From: Pohlia nutans
Lineage: Eukaryota > Streptophyta > Bryopsida > Bryales > Mniaceae
DNA: 64,000 nucleotides
Direction of reading: 5' to 3'
Assembly: GCA_022496805.1 (NCBI GenBank)
Contig: CM040086.1
Coordinates: 5,396,501 to 5,460,500, forward strand
Positions within the stretch are counted from its first letter, which is position 1. The number at the start of each line of letters is the position of its first letter. This document shows, piece by piece, positions 34,396 to 46,494 of the stretch. The notes beneath the pieces were generated by a model. The model was not told where the DNA came from. It saw only the letters and a program-made list of their open reading frames with translations, and made no database searches. Position numbers and translations under genes: made by a program.

Positions 34396-35041
34396 ACAAA
34401 ACTAAGCTCACACAATCAAGTTCACAATAAAATTAAATGTATTTGGCAATTTGGCAAATGGTTTGCACCTCCTTCATGTGCAGTATTGTTTTCAACATGT
34501 CAAATTATTTTCCTACTTATCGAATTTGGTATACAAGTAACTAACATTGTGTGAATTTGGTATACAAGTAACTAACATTGTGTAGATTGTGAAAGTGAAG
34601 AGCAACAAGTCTCTGTAATGGAACATTTTCAAAATAACATTCTGGAACATAGAATGAAAAGTAATGGATGCATGGCCTTCAAATGAATGACACCCGGATC
34701 TTTTCACTAAGATCCGAATTCCAACAAACAGCCCAATGCAATTCAACGTGGCTCAATCTCGCTCTAGATCCGAATTCCAACAAACAGCCCAATGTAATTC
34801 AACGTGGCTCAATCTCGCTCTAGATGTTCTTGTTGCAAGTAAAAACTGATTGTAACTCAAGGTCTCCCAAAAAAAATTCAAGCTCTCCTCTTTTCAATTC
34901 TAGCAAAATTCAAGATCCTCAACTCTGCAAGTCCTTCTCTTGTCTTTCAGAGTAATTGCCTTTCAACTACCTGTTTACCTTGATTGTTACCTACTAGACG
35001 TCCCTCGTTACTCTTGCATGATCACTTAGCAAACGATTCAA
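34396..35041. repeat. Intergenic with tandem duplications, 3' flank of KAPA synthase
   Basis: GAATTTGGTATACAAGTAAC occurs twice (period about 31, 34522-34583). A 59-base unit (ATCCGAATTCCAACAAACAG) is repeated about 34711-34825. No gene here. Confidence 0.65.
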
Positions 35042-38000
35042 CTACAATTTTGGTCTCAAACGGACTCGCCTGTCTTGCACTTTACCATGCTTGTCGGGCA
35101 CCAATTTCTGTGTTGCAACATTCTCCAGTGAGGAAGGAAACCAGGAGAGAGGGGTAGGAAGAAAATTGAGTGAAGGCCCTCTTGTCTTGGCCCAAGCAGG
35201 TAGTACCTTGACAAGAGCCTCCACATCCGCGGCCGTGTGTCCAGCTGAGAATGTTATTCGAAGCCTGAACAAAATCACAACACTTAGTTTCATATCACCA
35301 GAGTTCATGCAGGACGATATTCCAAGGAAAAAAAGCCCACAACAGTTGGCAGACAACACGGTCTGAATAAAAATCTCTGAATAGTTTACTAAGCTTAGCC
35401 ATTTTTTAGATGTGCGCTCGTATCCCCTAAAGGAACAAGAAGTCCAAATTGGGCCTCATGATTTTAATACCATTTTTGAGGTCCTAAGTGGAGTTCCTTT
35501 TGTTCCAGTTTATTTGTTTTTTGACCAACACATGCAATGTTCTTCACTGACTCCGGTGAATTATATTCTTCACAATATGATCAATTGAATGTCATTTTAA
35601 AACCATGAATCCTTGGTCCTTTAGGGGTTACACGTGCACAAAGCTTCAAGACAAAGGGGATCATGCTCACCGAGAAGAACCAACAGGAACAGTTGGAGGC
35701 CTAATTGCAGGCACGTGAAATCCCATTGTAAGTAACTTCCTGCAAAACACAATATCAGCTTATTGAACTCCGTAGTTCGAGAAATTGATACCAAATGGTA
35801 ACTGCTGAAAGTTTCAAGATCAGGTAGGGAATGTAGTTGTATGGTTAGGTACATCTTTGGATGTGCCACTAAAACCTAAAGAGCAGGTTACAAGACAATG
35901 CTCTATGAACCCTCAGCAGTAGTGCTCGTCATGTACCTGCTGGCTTCCAAGGCAACATCAGCATCTCCAAACAATATAGGAGCAATAGGACTGGTAAAAA
36001 GTAAGCCCGTGGCCTCTGAAAACTGTCGAACCAGTGCCCATACATTATGCTGCCGCCATCTCTCCTTTCTGGCCACCATTATTGCAGCTGCACACCATAC
36101 CAAGCGGTAAGAACCTGCAAGTCTGATGCAACCATTGATAAAACTAAACATCCTATCATCTTCCTCCTGTTTCAATTTGAAACGAAAGAGTATCCAATTT
36201 CAGTTACTTGTGCACAAGCCTACAAAAGTAGTAACACATCGCTGTATAGAATTTCGCAAGCAGCAGTGGTTTATTGCAGAAACTGTGCGCAAGTTACCGT
36301 ACGCTGCAGCAACAACAGGAACTGGAAGAGCTGTCGAGAAGATGAAAGAGCGACCTCTGGATTGAATCCACTGCTTCCACTTACGGCTGCACCATCACAG
36401 AGCAGCCAAAATGCACATGAAAACGAGGCATGATTACATATGATATAGAAATCTCGAGAAGCAATTGAGCTTCTGAATATAATCGACCTTTAACCCCTAA
36501 ATGTACCAACCCTTTGAACAAAAGTAGATTTACTAACCTCAAAAGTAAATATCAGCATGGCTCAGATGTACAGTGGGGTGACACCGAAATTGGCCCCTTG
36601 TGCAATTCCAGGGAAAGTGCCCACACTGCTGCCAACTTTGACACCCTCCCGAGCGCTGGAAAATTGTTATTTATACATGAAATTTTAGGCACAAAATCAT
36701 TGTTATGTTGACAACATGTGTACCAAATTTCAAAGCTAGAACATTGATACAAAAAACGATATTCAAGATTTACTAACAAGGGGTAGTTGTAAGAAATGTT
36801 TCACAGCTGCCAACTTTGACACCCTCCCAAGGATTGAAGAAAAAAAAATTTCACATGGGATTTATGGAATAGGAACATCTTTATAATTTTTACACATGTG
36901 AAAATAATTCAAGTCCAAAAGACCCACAAAAAAAAAAATATGCCAAATCTACCAACAGGTGTAGTTGTGAGAAACAAAGTTGCTTCACAACTTCGTTGGT
37001 AGATATAAAATAACTATTTTTGTGTGTATGTTTTGGTCTTGAAAATTGTTTTACATGTGATCAACATCATAAAGATCATGTGACAAAAATTTCATATTGA
37101 AATAACAGATTCTCAGCCCTAGGGAGGCTGTCAAAGTTGGAAGTTGTGAAGCGACTTTGTTTCTCACAACTACACCTGTTGGTAGATTTGGAATATCATT
37201 TTTTTGTGGGTCTTTTGGACTTGAATTTTTTCACATGTGTAAACAACATAAAGATGTTCCTACTCCAAAAATTCCATGTGAAAAAAAAAATTCTCCAATC
37301 CTTGGGAGGGTGTCAAAGTTGGCAGCTGTGAAACATTTCTTACAGCTACCCCTTGTTAGTAAATCTTGAATATCTTTTTTTGTATCAATCTTCTAGCTTT
37401 GAAATTTTATACACATGTTGTCAACATAACAATGATTTTGTGCCTAAAAATTTCATGTATAAATAACAATTTTTCAGCGCTCGGAAGGGTGTCAAAGTTG
37501 GCAGCAGTGTGGGCACTTTCCCTGGAATTGCACAAGGGGCCAATTTCGGTGTCACCCCACTGTACATGAGAAGACCATTGCAAGCATAAAATCTACCCAA
37601 AAAATTTGACATGCTTGTAGTTGGAGGCCTTTCCAATATTATCAACAGCTCCCCATCCCAAGAGATTTATTGTAATTGATAGAGAATTTAATAGACTTTC
37701 AAAGGTGACTTGGATGAAAACCATCCGAGTTTGTCTGAGAAAGTTACAAGGCTTCAAATCTGTTCGTGATCCAGTTTCTGGACGCTGGGACGTTTAGGGG
37801 TTAAAGTATCTCGTAAAAAAAAACTACTTGGCACTTAATTGCACTGTGTAATCAAATCGTGCATCATGTAGATGCTTGACACATTGAAAGGATCTGATAG
37901 AAATACCTGGACGCAATGAAACCGCCATGGCAGCCTATAGCCTTGCTCAAAGTTCCAACATGAATGTCAATATGTTCTTGTACTCCAAATGCCTCTGCTA

Positions 38001-39970
38001 CTCCTCCGCCGTTCTCTCCACACACTAACGTCCCATGGGCCTGCAAGAGATGGACTTAATACGATCGTCCTGTGTTCAGATCCAGTAAAAATGCGGGCTT
38101 CTTCTACAATAAAATCTAACGCACTGTTGTGTGTCTCAGACCAAGCATATGTTGTACCTCGTCAATGATCAATAGAAAACCATGTTTCTTTCGTAAAGCA
38201 GCCAACTCTTTTAAGGGTGCGAAATCCCCATCCATGCTGAAGAGACTGCACCAGATCATAATATCAGAAAGTTTAGAACACTGTGTGTTCCAAAAGATGC
38301 TTCCGAAACTATTCAAAAGCTATCATCAAAACATGAATAACCACAATCCCGTCCGCTAGGACAGGTAGCAAGAGTAGAAGAGTGACAAACCTATCTGTGA
38401 CTACTACCTTCCGCTCCCGTTCGCAGTTGGTCCTGGTTTGCAGATACCACGAGCGTTAGAAATAGAGTCCAACAAGAAATCAAAAGTATCCCCCAAAGTC
38501 AAAGCGAAGACGCCTATTCTCGTGTAGCAAGAGTTTTCCTGCGGATTGTCTATGATGACATGCTAAGGATTTTTACTTAGAATTTAAACCCACACAAGAC
38601 AGCAAGGCTAAAATTCTGGGGATCGCCAACAAAAATCTATCATTTCGCGCCTTCCATAGGAGAAAAGTACCTTAGTAATAAAGAGTTTCCCGCATTTAGT
38701 GGGGTTTTTTTATCCTTCCATTAGTAGGAGGGGCCAAATCAACCCCACGGTAGTACGTATCCTATAAAAGCTGTTGTAATCATTAAAAGTAAAATGACAA
38801 CTCCAAGACACCAAACTAATTCCCTAGGACTCGAATAACTTCCATAATATAAACCACGAAAAATATGAACAAGTGAAACAGGGTGCTTACAGCAGCTGGT
38901 GCAGATGCATCATATCATTATGCCTGTACACATAAACCTCTGCGTTGCTTTGCCGCTGCGCGACGCGCACCCCGTCCACAATGGATGCATGATTCAAGGC
39001 ATCAGAGAAGATGGCCACTGGGCTTTCCGTTCTACCAGGAGCTACACTTGTGACTGCTGTAAGAACTGCCATATTTGCAGAAAATCCAGTAGGACATAGC
39101 AGACATTCCTGACACAAAGGCCACAAATCTCAGCATGCTTGTTAATTGTACCGACCCGATGACGCAACAATGCAGCTTCTAAATAATCTCTTTAACCCTA
39201 ATTACCAAATCGAAGAGTGAAGCCAATAAGGAGAAACATCCCAGGATTAGTGTCTAGAAGCTACATCGTTTTTCTTAATCATACTCTCGCCCTAATTCGA
39301 AGGCTGCAATGAGAGTTCGATGAATTTCTGTGTGTACCTCGGTTTCCTTCAGCTCGGCCAGAGCAGATTCAAGCCGGCGATGATGAGACGTGTACCCACA
39401 CACCAATGGCGACGCCCTCGGCCCCATCCCAAACTCCACTGCAGCCTAACGAAACAGCCAAACTCAGAGAAACTCACACCACAAGCTTCTGGTCCATGAT
39501 TCTCTAAAACCTAAGCAGATCATGCGCAAGAGGTTCAGCAGACTGCACCTGGGCGGCGGCTTGCCGAACCGCTGGATGGACTGACAGTCCAAGGTAATCA
39601 TTCCCCGAGAACAGCAACAACTGATGCAAGTCCTCTTCCGCATTGTCACTCGAATGGCGATGAATCTCCTCCCCTGTTTCAAAGAAATGGGTCATCGACC
39701 AAGAAATGGTGGGAGGAAAGTGAACGGTGGGAACAATATTCACTCACCAGTGCTGGTGGAAGCCCGGAGCCAGGCGTCGACGGTGGCCTGCGACACTTCC
39801 ACGGCCACACCCGCGCGGTCCCATGGCCCCAGCGCTTGGAATGTGGGCAATGCGGGGGACGCGGTGGCCTGCGGCTCGGGCAAGACGAGCGGGCGCAGCG
39901 ATCGTAGAAGATTGGAGGCCTCCAAGGACTGCAAAGCGTCGTCCAGCCACGCATCCCAAGACCCTGCCAT
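35042..39970 (-). CDS. BIOF: KAPA synthase (8-amino-7-oxononanoate synthase), 11 exons
   Basis: PLP enzyme of biotin synthesis: pimeloyl-CoA plus L-alanine gives KAPA, CoA and CO2. Exons (minus): 39748-39970, 39549-39673, 39338-39445, 38891-39108, 38391-38432, 38158-38245, 37907-38040, 36298-36386, 35937-36087, 35671-35739, 35042-35264. All introns are GT-AG and phases agree, giving 489 aa (Arabidopsis protein about 476). The start [18 protein letters not shown] aligns with the plant start. Landmarks: [46 protein letters not shown], Asp267 and His270 in IIDEAHGT, PLP lysine Lys301 in [12 protein letters not shown], and IRPPTVP. The C-terminal PKL resembles a minor peroxisomal PTS1, in line with peroxisomal biotin steps in plants. 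No break was found. Confidence 0.96.
35424..35627. mobile_element. TTAA MITE, family B, in KAPA synthase intron 10
   Basis: It starts CCCCTAAAGGAACAAGAAG and ends CTTGGTCCTTTAGGGG. The flanks are TAT and TTAC, so the duplication is mutated. It lies wholly within intron 10 (35265-35670). Confidence 0.7.
36494..37800. mobile_element. TTAA MITE, family A, in KAPA synthase intron 7
   Basis: TTAA at 36490-36493 and 37801-37804. The outer parts match 8992-9293 (CCCCTAAATGTACC at the left, GGGACGTTTAGGGG at the right). It is interrupted by the foldback at 36571-37562. Intron 7 spans 36387-37906, so the whole insert is spliced out. Confidence 0.88.
36571..37562. mobile_element. Foldback element LIR-3 with Tc1-like ends, nested in intron 7
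   Basis: 992 bp. It starts CAGTGGGGTGACACC and ends with the inverse; TA flanks both sides (36569-36570, 37563-37564). The unoccupied host sequence GGTGTACATGAG is seen at 9053-9064. The arms are about 490 bp and nearly symmetric. Each contains repeated GCCAACTTTGACACCCTCC modules (about 36630, 36810 and their inverses near 37130, 37310, 37490). A TA duplication plus CAGTG end recalls Tc1/mariner elements. Non-coding. Confidence 0.88.
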
Positions 39971-40322
39971 GTTGGTTGTGACGGAGCTGAAATCTAAGTT
40001 GTGAGGCGACGGAGAACAGAAAAAGAGAGTTGCCTGTCAGTGTGTGGAATGGAAGGAGGAGAAGAGCTTTTTCGGTCAAATTGCGGAGAAGTCGAGGCCG
40101 TCAGTTGCGGTTTTTTCCGATTCTAGGCAAAGAAAGCGATGATTCTTGAGTGTTGGTCGCAATTCTAGTGCGGCATGGTGATCGGCCTCCTGCTCGGGTG
40201 CGCATCATTCTCATGTTGGGCGGGCTGTTGCTCGCGGTTTTTGGGCCCTCTCACACTCGGTCATCGGAACGCGTCTCATTCGGTGATAGGGTGCCCTTCC
40301 AAACTCCGTTGTCTAACCTTTC
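39971..40322. promoter_or_regulatory. 5' flank and likely promoter of KAPA synthase
   Basis: About 350 bp between the start codon and the next transposon. It is GC-richer than the surroundings. No TATA box was recognised with confidence, and transcription start is not determinable. Confidence 0.4.
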
Positions 40323-40651
40323 GGCCGCTTCACACTATGGCCGAAGGTTGAGAGGCCGTCGAATTCCACCAATCAAATTGCAACTAACCATGGATTCGGC
40401 CAAAGTCCAATGTCCGTCACTCTCTAAAATGCCTACTTGGCAATATTTTATAACTAAAGTGACGGCCTCTCGATGGGTCGGACGGGAATGGAAACTCAAA
40501 CTATGGTCGAGAGGCCGTCGATTTCTTTCCAGAAAAAATGAAAACTATATTTTATTGCTTATTTTCAATAGATTTTTTTGGACTCTGAACAAAATTTGAA
40601 CTCTTAATGCCACGGCCTCTCGACTTGGACGGCCATAGTGTGAAGCGACCC
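40323..40651. mobile_element. Tourist-like MITE upstream of KAPA synthase
   Basis: It starts GGCCGCTTCACACTATGGCC and ends GGCCATAGTGTGAAGCGACC-C. The right flank is TTA (40652-40654); the left flank is degenerate. Its inner GTCGAGAGGCCGTCGATTTC is shared with 9657-10007. Confidence 0.75.
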
Positions 40652-40671
40652 TTAATTAGCCATGGGTTTAA

Positions 40672-41397
40672 CCCCTAAAGGTTGGGCCTATGATCATGGA
40701 ATCATGTTTTGTCTGTCACATTCAATTTTGCTACTAAAAATAATACAAGAATTCAACTTTATATTTTTAGTAGATGAAGTCACATGTCTACTACAAATCA
40801 TGATTTTTTAATAAATTTTGGTGAAAATTTGAAATTGCTATGGTTTTATGAAGTGATTGTAAAGAAAATCTATATCAATCACAAAATGTACTTGAAAATT
40901 TTGATGTTTTTACCTAAGGTGTAAATTACAATGAAGAAAAGTTTAGTTGATGAAAATCATCCGTGTATTTAAATTTATAAATTTTGCTACTCCTTAGTGA
41001 TACCTACCAAACTTGTAACTACAATAAAACACTCAATTTTCAAAAAAAATTGAAAATTCAAAGTGGAATAGAAACTAGACTTTGAAAGCTTTATTTTATT
41101 AGTGAAGCTCATATGCAATCGAACTCATTTTCATGGCTTAAATTTAGTTTAAGTAGAACAAGCAAAAAAATTCAAAATACACTACACGGTGAATCGTTTT
41201 TACGACTCTTTTTGTAGTTGAGATCCCATGTAAAATCTAAAAATATCTTGAATGATTTGAATTTAACTAGAAGAGGTGCCATCACCAAGCAAAGCCCTTC
41301 ACATAAAGAATTGGATGGAAATCATCCACGCAACAGTTAGAATTGAACAGTAGACTTCAGTCATAAGCTATTTTTTGGTCTTGCCGGCAGTTAGGGG
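40672..41397. mobile_element. TTAA element, 726 bp
   Basis: TTAA at 40668-40671 and 41398-41401. It starts CCCCTAAAGGTTGG and ends GCCGGCAGTTAGGGG. Non-coding. Confidence 0.8.
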
Positions 41398-41401
41398 TTA
41401 A

Positions 41402-41857
41402 GAAGTTGCCCATGGAAGTAGAAAACTCGGGGGAAAAGTGGACTTGGGTTTGTTTCATACCCAGTCATAAAATAGTGCACACTTCATGGACTTGCATAAG
41501 GTGAAACTTGAACAAATTTGATTCGTTAGAGAGAAGTTATCATGAAGTCTTAGGCTTTAGAACCCCCTATACTTCATGACAACTTCTCTACTGTTTTTTT
41601 TCAAAAGCCCACTTGAAATGTGGAATTTAGTCCTCCAAAGTTTCTAAAAAATTTATATTTTAGTGAGATACGTCACTCATGGAACTTGGCTCTTAGAGCA
41701 TCTCCACCATCCACTGTGAATTGCATTTTGAAGGTCATCCAAAAATAACAAGGCATATTATGTAGTTCTCCACGAACATCATTCAATTAGACTTTGAAAA
41801 TAGTAAGTAAGTCACTCATAAGTCACTACATAGGGATTGTGCAATCCTAATGTGGAA
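41402..41857. repeat. Dispersed repeat, left part
   Basis: From about 41720 the sequence matches the right flank of LIR-1 (14549 on). Before that nothing is recognised. Confidence 0.5.
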
Positions 41858-41861
41858 TTAA

Positions 41862-42088
41862 CTTTTAAATGTCCAAAGATCATATTCCAACCAATATTAT
41901 ATATCAATATTCCATTGTATTTGGAATAGAAATACACCTCATGTAGGTTTAAGATTAAAAAAATGAAGGTAAAATTCATGCCCGCATGGTTTTAATGAGC
42001 TAATGAAGTCTAAATTTGGAACTTTCTATTTACAACAATTGTCAAATATATGTCAACGTATCTACTATCCTCAAGAGACCTTTAAGGA
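41862..42088. mobile_element. TTAA MITE, family C
   Basis: TTAA at 41858-41861 and 42089-42092. It starts CTTTTAAATGTCC and ends GACCTTTAAGGA. The flanks join to give the uninterrupted sequence at 14680-14705 (CAATTAAGAAGAGAATATAC), so this insertion has an empty site in the same window. Confidence 0.9.
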
Positions 42089-42092
42089 TTAA

Positions 42093-43449
42093 AAAGAGAA
42101 GATATACTAGCTTGAGTCGTTTTGAGGGCCCTGCATTGGATTGTTGTATTTTTTGTCTCTAAATAAATAATAGAACAACCCATATACATCCATTTTCCCA
42201 AAGCAAGAGAGAGAGCTATTCAAATGGCGATTCTCTTAGACCCTTTTTACACTAGTGACAAGAAGCCATAGAGAGAAAATTTTCAGCCAATAAAAGTTTC
42301 AAAAACTGAGAAGACCATGTTATGTCATGTCATGTCATTTGTACTTTGACATTTTCAACCAAAGGGACAACAAGAAGTGGGAATGACGTGAAGTGCATTT
42401 TTGTTCTTAGTTATAACAACGTGGGCAACAAAAGTGCACAAATTTTTAATGCCCAAAATTTTCATATAATTAGCAAAAGAAACGAGTCTGACGCAAATTA
42501 AAGAGACGAATTTTTTTAGATATTTATATTTAATTTTAATTTTTAATATTTAATTTTTTTTAAGAACACTCAACTTACGAGTTGCCTACTTGAGAAAATG
42601 TATTAAAATTGTTAGTAGAGCAAAAGCCATAGGCCTTGAAAGGTTTTTTCCATAGCCTCTCAATTCAAATGTAATTAAATTTTTTTAAGAACACTCAACT
42701 TACGAGTTGCCTACTTGAGAAAGTGTATTAAAAACTAAAGGGACCCGTGCCGTTGGGCACATTGACGTTAGTTCAATGTTAAGAACTTTTAGACTTCAAA
42801 TATGTTGATTCAAGAAATAAATAATATATATGAATGTTATTTATTTAACAATAAAATATACATTGAAGGCCTCAAACATAAACTCCATTTTTGTTGTATA
42901 TAAAATTCATTTTTGTTATTCATCAAACATTTTATGACAAATCTTTGAAAATAGTATTAAACATGTCACTACGTTAAAGGATTAAAGATAGAATTTGTAG
43001 TAGACATAGAATGAGTTACATATAAGTCACATACTGAGACACGTCTCATTGGTACCCATATCACACCATCAAAGTAAATGTCTTAGCTAACTTAATCCAG
43101 AAATTCCTGCCAACAAATTCAAATGAAAATAAAAAATTAGATCCAAATCACACTACTAAAATTTCAAAGACAAATTATTTTCATCCCTTTTCAGAGCTAA
43201 AATTCCATTCCGTTCTATTTTTCAAATAATCTCCCCTTGCTCCAAAATAAAAATCACGTGACAAAACTCATTTTTTCACTCACCACAATGAACATATTGA
43301 TGATATCAAATGTAATGAAAAGTCTGTAATATAGTCGCTTGCGGTCGTCCAAAGGTTTAAAATCCTTTGGTCAACCCAACAACATCCGCACAACCCACTC
43401 CCGATACCATCCAAAAGCTCAAATGCAATAAAGCACGAGTCTTAAAGAC
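42093..43449. other. AT-rich intergenic
   Basis: A direct repeat of TTTTTTAAGAACACTCAACT through TACTTGAGAAA occurs at about 42555-42600 and 42675-42725. No gene supported. Confidence 0.45.
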
Positions 43450-43452
43450 TAA

Positions 43453-43614
43453 CACTAGTAGAAATCTTGTCTTATGTGACAAGTCTTTAATGACTCAATG
43501 TCCGGAAAGACAAGTCCATATTGACACAAAGTGGTCTTTGCGTCATTATGGACTAGTCTTTCCGGACATTTAGTCACTAAAGACTTGTCACATAAGACAA
43601 GATTTCTACTAGTG
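43453..43614. mobile_element. CACTA-type MITE, near-perfect palindrome
   Basis: 162 bp of two arms of about 75 bp starting CACTAGTAGAAATCTTGTC, with TAA on both sides (43450-43452, 43615-43617). The arms are nearly identical, so the insertion is probably young. The 43367-43573 and 43455-43736 open frames simply cross it. Confidence 0.88.
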
Positions 43615-43617
43615 TAA

Positions 43618-45275
43618 CTAGAAGTGGATTTTAGTAACAAATCAATAAATGGATTCCAATTAATCCAACCCAACCGACCGCACGCCAATTGATACAACAA
43701 CTCTACAAATGTTTGCAATGTACGGCAAAATAACAATGATCAATGAATTAAGATTTCTTCAAAAACACTATTCTTTCATTCAGTTCTATTAACTATCATG
43801 TTGTCAAATAGGAATATAATGAATCCTTCCATCATATGCATGTTGAAGTTTTTCAGTCTCTACTTTTCGTTTATGAAATGAGTTTTGTGATACATAGAAT
43901 ACATATTTTTAATTATAAAGGAAGGAAACAAACTTGTTGATAGTGTAGGGCCTCCACATACGTTTAATCTCTAAGGGACCAAAAAATCTAAATATTCAAA
44001 TTCAAATATTAAATTCAGATATTTTGTAGTAGTTTTGAGTAGATTGTTTGTAGACTTTTATTTATTTATTTAAATTATTTTCTTACCAATTTTAGCAATG
44101 TTCTTCATTGATTCTGATGATATAAAATTTGATCCAACTTGTACTATATTAATTTACAATATGATCAATTCAAGTCATCATTTTAAAACCATATAAAATG
44201 ATTTCAACTAACTTCAAAGTCACTCAACTATCATGCAACTAATTTCAGAATACCTCAAATATCATTCACTAACTGTTTCAAACCCGCTTTCATGAATCCT
44301 CACTAACCTTTTGAAAGTAAAACTCTAAAAGAAATCGTTGTCTTCCTCCAAACAAACTCCAATCCAAACTGTAATCCTCAACTCAATCTGCACAGCTCCT
44401 CCAAGACGCCGAGGTTACTCAAAAAACGCCCAATATGGCAATCTGTATCACTGAACTTTCCAAATAATGGCTTTTATATTGTTTTTTTATTGCTATACAT
44501 TGTTTTAAAGGTCATGTTCTACATTAAACGATCAATTAAAAGATTAAATTACCGTATTAAACTACCATGGAACTAAGTCATGCAACATACTATCATTCAA
44601 CTAATTTCAAAGTCACTCACTTTGACTAACCTTTTGAAAGTAGAACCCTAAAACCGAGATGTATCGTCTTGCTGCAAACAAACTCCACTCCAAATTAAAC
44701 CGTAATCTTCAAGTCAATTTGCACACGTTCTCTACAACGCCAACCAGTTTTAGTCAAAACAAAATGCAAGGTGACTCAAAAAATGACTATATGCATCATT
44801 GCAAAATCAAGTTGAACGCTAAATCCTAAAATCCTAAATCCCTAAATCAAGATCAAGTTGAAGTCATTTTCACACAAACAGATGATTTGCAGCATAGGTC
44901 CAATCATGACAACAATGCAAGGACTAAATAGAGAACCGAATCGATGCAACGGAAGACTCAGAAGCTTACGTATAAACCAATTATGGGAAGGAACTCATGA
45001 ATACGAAACACCCTTGAACTTAAGAAATTGAACAAAAGATAGCAAATGCAAGTTGCTGTAATATTCAGTCCCCAAGATACCTGATCATGACCTGGAAGAA
45101 ATTGAGGAACACTGTCTCTGACTAAGATTTCGATAGAAAACGAGGAGAGTTCTTCATTCCCGGTGTATTGGTACATACAGCTCGAGCACAAGAATGGCAC
45201 CAACACCATAATTGGCCTGGTTCAAAACCTTTCTATGGCATAAAGGTATGCAGGTCCATGAACGTCGAATCAAGC
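43618..45275. other. Intergenic
   Basis: A degenerate family B-like stretch (CTAAGGGACCAAAAAATC) is near 43972. The 44200-44390 and 44560-44750 blocks share CAACTAATTTC, CTTTTGAAAGTA and AACTCCA motifs and may be diverged duplicates. The minus open frame at 44958-45209 is unsupported. Confidence 0.4.
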
Positions 45276-45895
45276 TCAAGCAGTCAGAACAACTGCTCCT
45301 CCAGCCTCCTTAATCTTCTTCTCAGCTAGCTTAGAAAAGAATTTTATTAGCCTTAACTACCATGGGTTGCGTTGGGAGATCACCTTTTCCAAGCACCTGA
45401 AACAAGAAAAGAGGATGCCACTATTAGAACTTTATACCCTAAAAACGGAATTCAAGACTATAAACCCTAAAAAAATGCACACCCTCCAAGAGGAAACAGA
45501 AACATGCCAAGGCTGAATTTTAATCTCTAAACCCTAAAATCACATGCACGCTCTGAGAGAACTAACAAATATGTGCAAAGACAAAACTGAAAGCAATAAA
45601 CCCTAAAATGACATGCACGCTCTATGAGAGGTTACAAACATGTCCGAAGACAGAATCGAGATTTACAAAACCGAAAGTGACATGCACACTCCTTTTTGAA
45701 AATGCAAAGTGCTCTAATGAAGGCGAAAATCACCTTGAAAAAACCGTGTTGCGTCACGTCCAAGAGCGGGGCCGACTTCTCCTCGTCGCTCTTCTCCTTC
45801 ATGGCCTCCAGCAGCGACCACAACCACTTGTTTTTGAGCTTCGGTTGTCTCCTCGACGGATTCCAACGCGGAACAATTGAGTGAGACAAACCAAG
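45276..45895 (-). pseudogene. RPL27a (uL15) pseudogene, 5'-truncated, intron retained
   Basis: Exon 45734-45895 reads WLWSLL, then EEKSAPLLDVTQHGFFK, and ends at a GT donor. After a 337-bp intron, exon 45276-45396 reads VLGKGDLPTQPMVVKA, then loses frame (KILF-stop) and resumes in another frame as SKLAEKKIKEAGGAVVLTA plus TGA. These are the C-terminal motifs of cytosolic ribosomal protein L27a, with an intron between GFFK and VLGKG. The N-terminal half is missing. The frame break and truncation make it a pseudogene. Because the intron is kept it arose from genomic DNA and not from mRNA. The intron holds about four degenerate tandem units around AAACCCTAAAA and GACATGCACGCTCT. Confidence 0.85.
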
Positions 45896-46494
45896 TTGTA
45901 TTGTATTGTAGATGTTAGTAGAACAAAAGCCATACGCCTTGAAAGGTTTTCTCCATAGCCTCTCAATTCAAATGTAAAGAAGGCATTAATTGTCAATAGC
46001 CTAGGGGAAGTCACTTCCAAATATTCTATAATGGCATGTGAACAAATAGAGGGTCCAAATAAATCATTGAAAGTAATTTTATGAATGAATTACATTAATA
46101 TTAGATGCTCAAAATTGATTACAAGAATAAAAATGAGAATATTTTTTAATATTTCTAATTATAGTAATAATTGCTTTTATTTTGGGGTGCTGTTAAATAC
46201 CCTATTATTATAGGTGGTACCTAAAAATACATAGACAATGATTTCACCAAATCAACAGCCAAAAACATTCAAGATTACTAAGTGCTTAAATGAAAAAAAA
46301 AATTGTTCATTTTTCATATCTTAATTGAAGGTAAAGGGCAAGGTTAGTGGAAAAAAAATTGGTACATAGTAGAGTTAACCAAAAAGAGTGTCTCAAAGTG
46401 GAAAGAATCTCAAATTCACCTTAGACTCGTTTTGAGTTCAAAAAGACTGCAAAACTAGTCTATTATAGTGAATTGAAGAATAATTTAAAACAAG

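Noticed and set aside
39624..40079. Long plus-strand open frames opposite the first KAPA synthase exon
   Set aside because: They are antisense shadows of the GC-rich first exon; the minus-strand protein aligns with the known family start.
44958..45209. 83-codon minus-strand open frame beside the RPL27a pseudogene
   Set aside because: It has no similarity to the ribosomal protein and no splice relation to it; hydrophobic by chance in AT-rich DNA.
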